Below are positions 23,823 through 36,720 of a stretch of 64,000 nt of DNA, piece after piece. This stretch comes from Phycomyces blakesleeanus NRRL 1555(-). Its lineage: Eukaryota > Mucoromycota > Mucoromycetes > Mucorales > Phycomycetaceae. The stretch spans positions 992,001 to 1,056,000 of the forward strand of contig NW_017265144.1 of the NCBI RefSeq assembly GCF_001638985.1, read 5' to 3'. A program made the position numbers and the translations under genes. Numbering within the stretch: the first letter of the stretch is position 1; each line of letters begins with the position of its first letter. The notes under the pieces are model-generated. The model did not search any database, was not told the origin of the DNA, and worked only from the letters and a program-made list of their open reading frames with translations.

Positions 23823-26800
23823 ATGGAGAACTGGACTCTGCAGAACACTAGCAGTTCAGTTGTAGACACAGTCAACGGACTAGTCAATAACGCCCTTTGG
23901 AAATTCCAGTCTCTCGAATCCCTTGGTCTATCAGACGATGGCCTCCAGTCCACAGACCCATTGGGATTCGATCACGATGGAAATCCAACAGATGAAGACG
24001 ACTTTCAACAAGAAGTAGATAAACTATTCAGACAAAGTCTAGGAATCGAAACAGGTAAGCCTTCCTTTATTAATTATCATTATTTAATTATCTGTTGTGT
24101 AAAGAAAGCTTTTATTGTATCTTATTTAATAATAACGATAATAACGATAATATCTCTATTGGTTGCTTGTTTTCTATTCTTCTTCTTTATATATATATAT
24201 TTATATATATTCTTATATTTCTTTTATTAAATATACACATATATACACAATGTATATACAATTTAGACTGTGCACACCTCACGCCATTGGCTTTCGACTC
24301 AATTCATAGACCAACCACACAACCTCCTCATCCTCCATTATTAACTCCTCCGCCACAACCACAACCACAGCAACCACAGCAACCACAGCAACCACAGCAA
24401 CCACAGCAGCCACAACAACCGCAATTACCATTACAATTGCAACAGTCTGAAAACTTTGTAGATACTCCACCACAACCTGAAGTTCGGGTCAGAATGTACG
24501 TCGAAGAAGCCGCTCAACCAAAACGATCGCGCTCTCCTTCTTCTGCAACCGAGCGAAAGGTTCGGTTACGTATAAACCCTCCACCCGAGAAAGAATCGCC
24601 CTCTAGACCCACACCCACAGCATCAGATACTCCTGATAAACCTCAATTACGCTTCCATATCCTCAAGCAGTTCTCTCCAAACCCTGCCCGTGAAGAAAAC
24701 AAAGACCCAATGAAACCAGACCTCGACGAAAAAAACCTTAGACGTCTTACGGTCGCAACCCTACGCACCCTCGGCGTCCACACAACCGTCGATGAACTCC
24801 CTCCGGTAGACATTGCCGAAACCCTCCCAACAGACTCCCAGCAGGTTTTACCCGCTGCGGCAATGCAGGTCATCACGGCCATGATACTCGGTACATCGGG
24901 TGACAAGGACGTTTCCCAAACCGTAGGATCCCAAATCTCAAATGGAGACCTGGCTGCCCTGCAGCGCATGATCGTCGCCGGTCTACGAGCCAGAAGCATT
25001 GTCATCCACACAACCCCATCCGCCCAACCTCCTTCTTCGGCCGACAGCTCTGCTCAATCCGACTCATCTCCATTCTCTGCATCCGCATCTGCCGTACACC
25101 ACGGAACCTTGCCAGAAAACGTTCACGACCTCTCGGGCGTAAAATACGAACCTCCAACAAACGTCACCCGTCTATTCCTACGGCTCTATCGGTTTATAAT
25201 CAACATGCTGCTGTCCACACCAGACTGCTGGCCATTTATCCAGCCAGTCCCCGAAACCGCAGTCGTTTACCACCAAGAAGTCCAGCACCCAATGGACCTA
25301 TTCACAATCGAACAGAATGTCTGGCAGGGTAAATACAGAACGTTTGCAAAGTTTGAACAGGACATGCAATTGGTCTGGAAGAACGCAAAAGTATTCCATC
25401 GCAATACAGGAACCATCCCAAAACACGCAGACAACCTTGAACAATTGTTTTACAAAATAATAGTATATCTAAAAAGGCAGATCAGGCAAGTTCTTTATCA
25501 TATTTATTTTTGTACCCTGTTAAAATAATTAACATTGCCCTTTTCTTGTTATATATATATATTTTAGAAAACAATCTCATTCACAAGGATCCCAAGAATT
25601 CAAATTCGACACTTCAAATAGTCTTCCTGAAGAATCTGATTTTTCATATCCACCTCTACGTCAGATATACTCCAAGCAAAGGTAAAATAAAAGAATATAT
25701 AATGTATATATATGTGTGTCTGTGTGTCTGTGTGTGTTTATTCATTAATCGGTTTCTTTTTAGTAAAGTTTACACCATCTCTGCCATATCACCTTTTGAA
25801 GCAAAGGCAAAAAAACCCAAAGGTCTCACGAACGAAAAACAACTCTATCTCCAACTCAACGGCCCGTTTTTCCAAGCAGTCGAACGCATGAAACTAGATC
25901 CACTTGCCAATCACTCGATCGTGCCTCGTTTCTACATTGCCAAGAATCGAACCTTACTCCGTCAGGTTAAAGCCCAGGGAGTTCTGGCAATCTTTTATAA
26001 CACAAAGGCCAACCGAACCCGTTCCAAACGCTTTCAGATCGAAACCGACATCATCCTAGCCCACCCGGTCAGTGACCTGTTTGACATTGACCAGATGAAT
26101 GTCTGCACAGACGATTTCTCACCAAAGGGCTGGGTCCACCTCAGACCCCTCAAGCTTCTGGAGCATATCGTGTTCGAAGTCAATGAATCAATTGATCGTG
26201 ACTATTTCCGTCGCATGTTTGCAACCTGCAAGATGATGAGTGTAGAGGAAAAGAACGGGCAGGATACACCAGAAACTAGGCAACTTTTGGAAAAGATCGT
26301 TTGTAAGATTTTGGGTATACCCGAAGAAGAAAAGGCCGTGGCAACGACTGCGACTCCGGCTACAACTGCAACTACAACAACGACAGCATTATCATCAGCG
26401 GTTCAATCAGCAGTAAAATCAGCAGTAAAATCAGCATCAATAGCAACATCAGTACCATCAGCATTAGCATCATCAGCATTATCACCATCAAAAGCAGAAC
26501 CATCATTATCAGCATCATCATCACCAGCACCAGCATCATCGGTATCACCATCTGTAGGAGTAGTAGTTACGGCAGCCGACTCCAAAGACGTACTTACAAC
26601 ATCAGGAGGCGTAAAAAAAGAGCCAACAAGTGGATCTATTGCTCTTGATCTTTTGAATATCAATGAAAGTAAATCTGGTTCGAATCCAAGCAATTGCCAA
26701 CTGTCTATATCGTCAGCTGCGGTGCATACAAAGACTATCACCAATTCATTGTCACCAGGACTTGTCAAACAAGATAACAACAACGTTTCTACAAACTCTA

Positions 26801-28711
26801 CAAAGAATGTAAAAGATGAGCGGACGGCAGCACAAATTTCAGCAGATGCGACCAGACTGTCAACGCCAGAAAAGGAACACACGGTGTGGAAGAAATTATT
26901 AGGAGGTAATGCAAATCATAAACAAGCTATAAAGGTTATAAAACAAGATTTTCAATTATTAAATTTTAATCATGTGTCATGTATTTTATTATCATTATCT
27001 TTATTACCATTACCATTACCATTGCCATTGCCATTATCTTTACCATTACAATTACCACGAACAATATCATTATTGATGTCGTTACCATTATCATTATCAT
27101 TAACTGTCACCGTCATCATCATTATCATCAATATCATCAATATCATTATCATTGTTGTTACTGTTTTTCTTTTCTTTTTTCTCATTGGAACACATACATT
27201 CACAAACACACAGTTTGTCAGGCAAAAGGAATCGAGATATGCAATATTGAGAAAAAATACACCAATATCAATTGGAGCTCACCAAACTCTGAGGGATTCT
27301 TCAAGCAAGTGTACTTTCTTGAAAGTGTTGTTGTACAGACCTTTAGACAAATGACAATGTACCAACGTATCACAGAAGTAGCCTGTCTAATGTAAGTCAA
27401 TCTTGTGTAATGTATATATTAATATCAGGCACAGGCAATTTTATTTTATAAGAGAATATCATTTGCTGTTTTCATTATGCCTTTGCTTATATGCACATCT
27501 ATTTTTTTTAGGAAATTGAAAAACTTGCCTCATATGGCACAAATGAAGGCAATTATTTACAACAATAATGGTGACATTGCTGGTCTATCAATGGAAAGGT
27601 AAATTACATAATAAGAATTTTGAATTATTAATCAATTCAATTAATTTTTTTTTTAAAAAAAATCGTATGTTTGTATGTATGTATTTGTAGATACCAAACA
27701 ACCTTAAAACAATACACACACGTTCATTCTCATCATCGACTGTCAGCATACCAAAAATACGAAATTATCCACCAGATGCTGATCTGTATGAAGACAATCC
27801 ATGAGGCCGGACTTGCGCACCGTGATCTGTCCGAGGTCAATATTATGATCAACACAATTGACGGCCAATTGGAAGACGGCAGCTCAAAGATCTGCATGTA
27901 CCTCATTGATTTCGGAAAGGCAGTGTTTTGCGAATCGCAGGACGTCAGAGACTGGTTTGTGGATGTACCACGGGCCTCGTGGGAGTACGATGGGGACGTG
28001 GTTCCCGAGACCGAAGAAGAACTGGCAACCTGGTGCGAATCTTTACCGTGGGTTAAAGGAAAACCGGATCACGGGTACCGGATGTACAGATCGATCCAGA
28101 CCCTGCCAAAGACTAGATCCGACAATCAGGTCTTGCCCTGGCTGATCCACCCCCAGGCCGAAGACATGTATTCTATTGGAGTGATGATGTGGAAGGTATT
28201 TGCAGAAACCGAACCATGGCGTGGGATTCTGGATACCGACCTGCAGGGACTTCGGTATGTAGCCGAGGACGATTATCGAATCCAGCGTGCGCTTGAGCGT
28301 GAAGTCCATGGCGAATTGAGTCGCCAGTTGCTGCTAAAGTGTCTCAAGACTCGGCCGCAGAACCGGGACACGGCATCGGATATCTTGACCTGGATAGAGC
28401 AGGACACTGTCAAGGCTGGTTTATTGGCCGAGTGGAAAATGTATTCATCCGATACACGATCCAGTCGCAAGGCCAAGAGTATGTATGGATTTGAAGATAT
28501 TGAAGATGAAGAGAAACGGCGGAAGCGTAGAAAACCACTATTGACAGGTAGTGGGAATGGAAGTGGAAGTGGTGGAAACGGCGGTGGTGGTGGCGGTGGC
28601 GGCGGCGGAAGTGGAGGTCGTGGTCGGGGTCGCCCAAGGACTAAACAAAACTTACCTGAATCAGCAGAAACGGGCGATAGTACCAATCATCGGCAAGCAA
28701 CAATTGCCTAG
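23823..28711 (+). CDS. Bromodomain-protein kinase-AT-hook fusion protein
   Basis: Seven exons: 23823-24054, 24267-25485, 25568-25681, 25764-26905, about 27229-27391, 27512-27598 and 27691-28711, giving about 1325 residues. A Gln/Pro repeat lies at about 100-130. A bromodomain follows at about 375-480 with the WPF shelf (CWPFIQPVP) and HPMDLFTIEQNV, but the usual acetyl-lysine Asn position reads His (NAKVFH). An unrecognised globular region (about 505-720) and an Ala/Ser linker lead to a protein kinase at about 895-1225 with AHRDLSEVNIM (HRD near 1028), LIDFGKAVF (DFG near 1059) and DMYSIGVMMWKVF. A Gly-rich AT-hook-like tail (RGRGRPRTKQ) follows. Intron 2 begins with GC at 25486; the GT alternative reads into a stop. 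The exon 4-5 join at the start of the kinase lobe is ambiguous. I infer a chromatin-bound kinase. Confidence 0.82.
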
Positions 28712-30221
28712 AAGAAGATTAGAATTAGTTTCGGTGACAACAAATTAAAGAAGGATAAACCAAGTCAACCTACCAACCAACCTACCAACCTACCAACCTA
28801 CCAACCTGCTTGCCTGCTTGCCTGCTTGCCTGCCTGCCTGCCTACATACCTACCTAAACGATCAGCAAAAAACCATCAACCATCACACCAACCATCACAC
28901 CAACCATCACATCAACCATCACATCAACCAGCAACAATCAACAATTAGTATTCAGCAACTACAAAAAAAGAGAGAGAGAGACAAAATGTAAAGAGAAAGA
29001 AAAAAACCCCCCAAAAAAACAAAAGAAGCAAACTACATCTTTAACTTTCCTTTCATCATATTCATATTCATCTTCCTACACCTCTTCCACCTTCCTATTC
29101 TGTTTTTCTTCATTTTTCTTTCTTTTGCATTATTTTCTATTTCTATTTCTTTCGCTTTCACTTTCACTTATTCTTTATGCTTCATTATAGAGATTATTCT
29201 CACTTTCGGTTCATTCAAAAACCGATCAAGAGAAAGAGAACAGCAGCAACTACAGACAACAACAAAGACAACAACAAGTGAAAGTAGAGAATTACTTCTT
29301 TCTTTCTTTCTTTTACGCTGAGCGTATTTTGGGTTAATCTTCTTTCTTCCCTTCTTTTACAAGACGTTTGATAATTACCTTTTCTCTCTCTCTATTTGTC
29401 TCTTTCTTTCTTTTCTTTTTATCTATCACCCACCCACCCACACACACACACACACACTTCCTCTCTCTCTCTCTCTCTCTATTTCAATATCTTTCATACC
29501 TCTTTCTCTTTCTCACAGTGTATATAAAAACAATTAAATCTTCTTGTCATCATCTCATTACTATCGTATCATATAATTACTTTGTATAAGCATGATTTAC
29601 CTCCCTCCTTATATATTTTTTATTTTATTTTATTTTATTTTTACGCAAAAAAATAATAGTTACATATTTAAATATATATATATATATATATATATAACTC
29701 ACGCATGCACACACATATAAAAAATATGTAGAGTCTTTTTAATTAATATAAATATATAAGTAATATTCTTTTCTTCTTCTACTTCTTTAAAATCAAGGCA
29801 ATTCATTCATATTAATAATAATAAAGATATATGTATATAATTAATTAATTGATTAATTGATTAATTGATTGATAAAAAACAACGGAAGAAGAAAAAACAG
29901 TCAGACGGGTAGATAGATTTATAGAGAAGAGAGACGCAAATTGTGAACAAATGTATTATACATATAAGCATATATACATATATATGCTTATATGAGTATA
30001 TGAGTATGTATGTGTATATAAAGAGGGTATTTTTTCTTGTTTTGTGTATTATAATGTATGCATGTATATTGTGTATTTGTATAATACCAATAACAACAAT
30101 AGTAATAGTAATAGTAATAGTAATAGTAATAGTAATAGTAATAGTAGTAATAGTAGCAGTAGCGGTAAGACAAAAAGAATTTATAAGGATGATAGTAATG
30201 ATAATAATAGTAAAGAATGAT
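28712..30221. other. Convergent 3' spacer with microsatellites
   Basis: This lies between the stop codons of the kinase gene (plus) and the polyQ gene (minus). It contains degenerate ACCT/TGCC tetranucleotide runs at about 28765-28855, CT and CA tracts near 29440-29480, (TA)n near 29674-29695 and TTAA-type repeats near 29840-29870. No gene is seen. Confidence 0.5.
30099..30150 (+). repeat. (AGTAAT)n hexanucleotide tract
   Basis: About eight units of AGTAAT lie shortly downstream of the stop of the minus-strand polyQ gene. It is a plain microsatellite. Confidence 0.9.
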
Positions 30222-30419
30222 CTAGGAAATGATACAACAACTACCTGATGATGGTGGTGATGAGGTGGGGTATTCATTCTGCATTTCCGACATAGCCTGC
30301 TGATGTTGAGGTAGAGAACAACTCTCTTTGGTTTCTACAGAATGTTTGTGTGTACTGGGTGGACTTGGAGGAAGGTGAACCGGTAGCACTGTTGGCTGTT
30401 GCTGTTGCTGATGCTGATT

Positions 30420-30461
<42 letters not shown>

Positions 30462-32622
30462 TTGATTATGATTATGATTATGATACTGATGATATTCTTG
30501 TTGTTGTTCATGATATTGATATTTTTGCTTGTGATTATGAGGGAATTTTGTTGGCTCTGGGTGTTGTGGTTGTTCCAAATGTTCTAGTTCTCGTTCTCGT
30601 TCTCGTTCTCGTTTTGGTTCTAGTTCTGGTTGATGTGCTTGCTTGATGTGGGTATTGCTATGAATTGAATCGGTTTCTATCAAGGGGGGTAAATGGGTCT
30701 CATTGGACGAACGTCTGGAGTGTGATAGCTGAAGACTTGGTGTAGGCGAGGCGAGACTGAAATATTTTGTCGGAACTCTTTGTGAAGTGATTATCGTGTC
30801 TACTGTCTCCCCACTGGTCCGGCCATTGGATTCAAAGGAGTCGTTTGTAGAATGGATACGAGAAATCTTGGCAGGAATGGGTGTATTGATGTCTGAAAAT
30901 GATGATTTTTGAATTGCTCTATCAAAAGATTCTTGTTCAGAAACCTAAATAAAAATGACATTGTTTGTAGGTTGTATGAATAATGAAACATTTTTTTTAG
31001 TTAATACAATTATCAAATTTAACATTATAATTCTATTTTTTTTTCTACCAATATTCACAGACAATGATCTTCCCTTCATCCCCCCCCTATCTCCTTCCTT
31101 CCTTCTTCCATATCTTTATGTTTTTCACATCTCGCCCCTTCACAATCTTTTCTATTTTTCAATATACCCCTTCTCTAATCAACCCCTCATGTTCCTTTCT
31201 TTACATCATCCCTTTTTAAGATCCAGATATTTATATTATGTTATCTATTATAAAGCAATACTATATATATATGTATATTTCTAGGTGGCCAGTGTTACCT
31301 TTTCATAAAGCATTTTATCTGATGCATCTTTCCCTGATGAGTGTTCCAATACTGTCTGCTGTTCTGGCACCTTGCTGCATGTAAAGTGCTATTAATGCAA
31401 TAAAACAAAATATAATAAAGGAACAAAGAAATAAATAAATAAATAAAGAAAAGAAATATATAATTTTTTTAAAGAAAAATAAAAGTAAGATATTAGAAAC
31501 AATGACACCAATGATAATACTGACTGACTGAATGACTAACTAACTAATGATTTAGTTTTGCTAATTTAGTTTACATTTCTTCTATATTTTTCTTACATTA
31601 TTATTATTAGGTAGATCATTCACACCGTTTAAAGCCGGGCGCGTGTTGGTGTGACATACTTCATTATCGTTTGTATCCACCAGACCTTCTTTTTCGATTA
31701 CTCTTTTGGCATTCTTGCGCGCATTCTGGATTTTGGCCTTTCTTTCCATTGCCTTTCGGACGGCCTCTTGTCCTTTTCTTATTTCTGCCAATTCCTTTTC
31801 GTCCATTTCAATCTGGCGTTTCACAACCACAGGAATTTTGGTTGAATTGGAAGTCGAAGGATAAATTGAATCTTTTGTATTGGATTTAGATTTAGATTTA
31901 AATTCTGATTCTGATTCTGATTCTGATTTTGACCCTGTTGTCCTTGTTCGCTCTCTTCGTCTTCGTCTTTTATTACCGCCACCGTCAATCCCAATATTGC
32001 CACCACTCTTATTTGTGGGTAAATTGCTGCGATCTTTTAGTTGTTCGTCGTTATCTTCATTGGACTCCGTTTCTATGTCTGCAAGCGTTTCTTTTGAGTG
32101 TTGGCGGGACAGTGCTAGCTGAAATGCTTGGAATTTACTACTGCCTCCGGAAAGTCTACTTAAACGTTGATTTCCTAATTTAGAGTATCGCAGTCTTCCT
32201 TTCAGAACATCATCAATTGGATATTCTACAAGATAGTAATAATAAACACACATTCATATATATATATATTTGATTAGTCTTTTTTTTTTTAACCAAAAAC
32301 ATAATAATAGAGAAAACTAGTTTTTATAAGCAAATTATTGCTTTTAATAATTACCATTGGGTAGCAAGTGTTTTTCGGCTGGTTTCTGACGACGTGTTAG
32401 GTCATAAACTTGTACGATCTAATAATGATGGTGAGATCATGTTCAATGACCCTTCTCATTTGTCCCTCTTATTTCCCCACCCCTTCCCCTCATTATCCCC
32501 CTCATTCTTCCCCCACGTCTCTACACACACACACATATATATATATATAATTTGAGGCTTACATTATTGTCACAGAACCGAAGCTCAAAAGCTGGCCCGG
32601 GTTTTGTCCGAGATGGTGGCAT
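30222..32622 (-). CDS. PolyQ protein with a C-terminal CaaX-type prenylation motif
   Basis: Five exons in transcription order: 32622-32563, 32418-32355, 32225-31597, 31370-31299 and 30944-30222, giving 515 residues. The N-terminus (FELRFCDNNIVQVYDLTRRQ) looks folded. The middle is charged, with Arg-rich (NKRRRRRERTRT) and Glu/Lys-rich helical parts (MDEKELAEIRKGQEAVRKAM). The last exon has an RERERERELEHLEQ run and about 16 glutamines. The protein ends SGSCCIIS: CIIS fits a CaaX box favouring farnesylation, and the Cys before it could be palmitoylated. That suggests membrane attachment at the C-terminus. All junctions agree in phase; the acceptor of exon 4 is the second AG (GCAAG|GTG). I do not recognise the family. 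Confidence 0.75.
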
Positions 32623-33964
32623 GTAAAATGTCGACAAGTTTTTTTTTATTATTATTATATTTTATAAATGAACAAAATAGAAAAAAAAAGAATTGATAAT
32701 GAAGTTGGCTTTCTTATTCTTATTCTTTCTTTTGTTCTTCTTTTAAAAAAACGTTTGGTTGGTGCTGTTTATATATATGTGTGTATATATCTTTATATAT
32801 AATGTAAAATATGTTTGACTTATTTGAGTAAAAGGAAAGGAATGAATAAAGATATGTAAGTAAGTATATATATATATATATATATAAGAAAGAGTAAATA
32901 GTAAAGAAAACCAAGAAGAAGAAGAAAAAAAGATAAGAAGAGAAAGAGGAATAAATGAGTCTAATAATCAAACAATTAGATATATATATATAAGTGTACA
33001 TGTGTATATGTGTATATGTGTATATGTGTATATGTGTATGTGTATGTATATGTATGTATATATGTATTCACTATGCCCATTAAGCTTGCCCTCACTCCTT
33101 TGCCACAAATGGCCATTGTACACACGTTTCCATGATTTGGAAATGGAAATCTATCCTAAAATTTCGAAATGACTAAAGGAACTGTCAGATTATCTTCCCG
33201 CCAAGTTTTCTCTCTCTCTCTCTTTTTTTGTAGCCTTACAGGTCTTTTATTTTATGTATGTATGTATGTATGTATGTACGTATGTATGTGTTTGTGTTTG
33301 TGTATCTGCTTAAAAGAAGAAGAGTATCTGGAGCAAGAAAAAATATATATATTTTTAGTTATTTCTTTATTGTCATGGAAACAAACTGACATATATAAAT
33401 AAAAGCTAAAAAGGTTAATAAGTTAATAAACCTTTGTCATTTGTTACCATGGTTAATCTTATATATTTTATTTTTGAAGAAAATGCGAAACGGAGATTAA
33501 AAACCATAAATATATAAATTACGCTTACTCTTATAGTTAAAAATAATCAAGAAAATATATAAAATAAGAATGGGAAAAAAAAAAAAAGATAATGAAATAA
33601 AATAAAATATAAAAAAAAAGAATAAAAGAAAGAAAGAAGAAAAGATAAAAAGGGATCAAGTCAAACCTACATACGTAAATACATATAGCCAAACATCTAG
33701 TTAGCTAGCTTAGTTAGATGAACAGACTACAGAACCGAATCCCAAGTATGTTGAGCAACTGAATAAACTTTTGAAGTTGTTCAAAGCCACACGTCCCTAG
33801 AGTTCCCATCATTTTTTTTTTTTACTTTATTATTTTGGGCTTGCTTTAAATTTTTATTATATTACGATATAATATAATATAATATAATATAATATCTTTA
33901 TATATATTTTTTATATATATTTTTTTATTGTTTCTTGTTTCTCTCATAAAATCCAATTTGCACC
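32623..33964. other. Divergent promoter region, 1.3 kb
   Basis: This lies between the starts of the CaaX gene (minus) and deoxyhypusine hydroxylase (plus). It holds (TA)n near 32864-32886, a GTGTATAT array at 33000-33060, GTAT repeats near 33255-33290 and ATATA runs before 33925. No other gene is seen. Confidence 0.5.
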
Positions 33965-35385
33965 ATGGTCGATCAGCTTAATGTCAACTATGAGTATCTC
34001 GAGAATGCCTTGTGCAACACCACTGGAACCACTCCTCTTGCCGAGAGATTCCGTGCCTTGTTCACATTGAAGAACATTGCCGACGATCGCTCGATTGACA
34101 TTATTGCCAAAGGTAACTAGAGATATTTATATTTATACATATAATCTAATTTCTCTCTTAAATAAATTGTTTAGCTCTTGCTGATGATTCTGCTTTGTTG
34201 AAGCATGAATTGGCTTATTGTCTTGGTCAGATTGGTAACCCCCGTGCCAACTCTGTTCTTACAAAGGTCTTGGCTGATCCTATTGAACACGAGATGGTTC
34301 GCCATGAGGCAAGTAAAAAAAATAATAATACGAGAAATAATAGTAATAGTAATAATAGTAAATATATCAAATGTCACAAATTCCTTTATGTATCTATATA
34401 AAGGAGAATAAGAATGAAACCAAATAAATAAATAAATAAATAAATAATGGATCAATTATATATACATATATACATATATACATACATATATTAATTAATT
34501 TATATTTTCTATATATATATATATATATACATATAGGCTGCTGAAGCCATTGGTGCTATTGGATCGATTGAGATGTTGCCTGTTTTGGAAGAGTACTTGA
34601 AGGATCCCAACCAGTCTGTGGTTGAGACCTGCGAATTGGCCATTGACAAGATCCGTTACGACAATGATCCCAAGAACAAGGCCGAGAGAGAGGCCAACAA
34701 GAGCTGCTACAATTCTGTTGATCCTGCCCCACCAAGCACCTCGACCAAATCGATCGAAGAACTCCGTTCTCAGTTGAACAACACCGATCTGTCTCTCTTT
34801 GAACGTTACAGAGCCATGTTTGCTCTGCGTGAGATTGGAACTCCCGAAGCTGTTCTTGCTCTTGCAACTGGATTAAAGGACAAGAGTGCCCTCTTTCGTC
34901 ACGAAGGTAAATTAGATATACAAATAATTTGCTATTATTATTATTATTATTATTGGTACTAAATTTATATATTTTTGTGTGTATGTGTATGTGTATGTAG
35001 TGGCTTACATCTTTGGCCAAATGCAGCATCCTGCCTCAGTCCCTGCTTTGACAGAAACCCTGAGGGATAGTAAGGAAGCACACATGGTCCGCCATGAAGC
35101 TGCCGAGGCTTTGGGTTCAATTGCCACTCCTCAGGTTCTTGAGATCCTCGAGTCTTTTAGACAAGACAATGAGCAGGTTGTTCGTGAAAGTTGTGTGGTT
35201 GCTCTTGATATGTACGAGTACGAAACAAGGTGAGCTATTAAATATATAAAAAGAAGGCTATTTCTCTAATAGGTATAATATTAATTCCCTTCTTTTTTCT
35301 TCTTTCTAGTGGTGCATTCCAATATGCTGATGGCCTTGAGAAGCAAGGAGAGGCTCAAAACATGCACTCCCTCAAATTGGCTTAA
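33965..35385 (+). CDS. LIA1: Deoxyhypusine hydroxylase
   Basis: HEAT-like di-iron enzyme that completes hypusine formation on translation factor eIF5A. Five exons (33965-34112, 34175-34308, 34537-34906, 35001-35229 and 35310-35385) give 318 residues, the usual size. The four metal-binding His-Glu pairs are all present: [46 protein letters not shown] and [16 protein letters not shown], arranged as two symmetric halves separated by a linker. Intron 2 starts with GC (ATGAG|GCAAGT at 34309); splicing exactly there rebuilds the second RHEAAEA motif, while the nearby GT option gives a stop. The other introns are GT-AG. The start ATG is preceded by ACC, a good initiation context. Confidence 0.97.
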
Positions 35386-36271
35386 GAATATATATGTATA
35401 TATATATACATATATACATATATAACAAATATAACACTTGCTCACTCATTCACACATATTTTATATATGTGTGTTCGTGTGTTTCTGTTATATATATGAT
35501 ATATATGATATATAACTCTATCGGTAATCTCAAGAAATTATTGTCATTGTTTTAGAATGTGTACATAAACCCCCTTCCCTCCCAAACCCCCACCTCTTTT
35601 TCCTTTCTATTCATTAATCCATTATATATATATATATATTTCTTTTTTTTTGATTAATTTTGTTAGTGTATCTTATGTGTGCTATAAACTTTTACACATA
35701 TAAAAAAAAACACTCATTTAATTTACTCTCTCACTTACTCATTCACCTCACCTTTATTCACCTTATCTATCTACCTCCCCACCACCAAAAAAAAAAGTCA
35801 TACTTATTCTCGTTATTTTCTTTTTCTTACTTACATTTTCTTTTCTTTTTTTTTCTTTTTCAGAATTTGAAATATAATATATACAATTTGAAACAATCAA
35901 AACAATATATATATATATGTGTGTGTGTGTGAGTGTGTTCATTAAGCTCTTAACTACCATTTTAAAATAATCATTGTATTATATTATATTGAATTATATA
36001 TATATATATATATAAATCAAATTAAGGTTTTCTTTGGTAATTGTGGGTAAAGATGGGTAAAGATGTTGTAAAATACACCAAAGAAATTCATATGAAAAAA
36101 AAATTATTTATTTAAATTGTACCTGTGTGTGAAAGAGACTGACTGATTCCCTGAACAGCCATTCTTTATATATATGTATTTTTGCATGTGAGTTACAAAC
36201 GAATAAATTCTTCTATATATTTTCCAGGTTTAAACATTATTGGTCGTACGAACCGTTTTTGTACTCTATTT

Positions 36272-36304
<33 letters not shown>

Positions 36305-36720
36305 ATATTTTATTTAAAGATGTCTATTGTGATTTGTACACTTCTTTTTCCTATTTAATTATTATATATTTATATATATTTTAATATTAATTAATAAAAT
36401 ATTTATATTAATATTTATATATAGATAGATAGATATCGATATTATATATATATATATATTATTTATTTTTTTTAAAAAAAGGCTCAATAATAGTAATAAG
36501 ATCAAAGTATATTCTCAATAGAAAGTCTATTACTTTCTTCTTCTTCTTCTTCTTTTACTTTTACTTACTCTCCTTTTTTTTCACTTCTTCTTATTCCTCG
36601 TACATACTTTCTCATATCTTAACTCACCAGCACTTTCAAACCACCTAAAAAAAAGCAAAACAAAGACGAAGAAGAAAATAATAATAATAAAGAGACAAGA
36701 AATAAGGAATAATTAATACC
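35386..36720. other. Spacer between LIA1 and SPA2
   Basis: Very AT-rich with repeated (TA)n tracts (35390-35420, 35995-36012, 36270-36330, 36430-36460), a short direct repeat GGGTAAAGAT (36045-36065), and CTT repeats before the SPA2 leader. No gene is seen. Confidence 0.5.
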
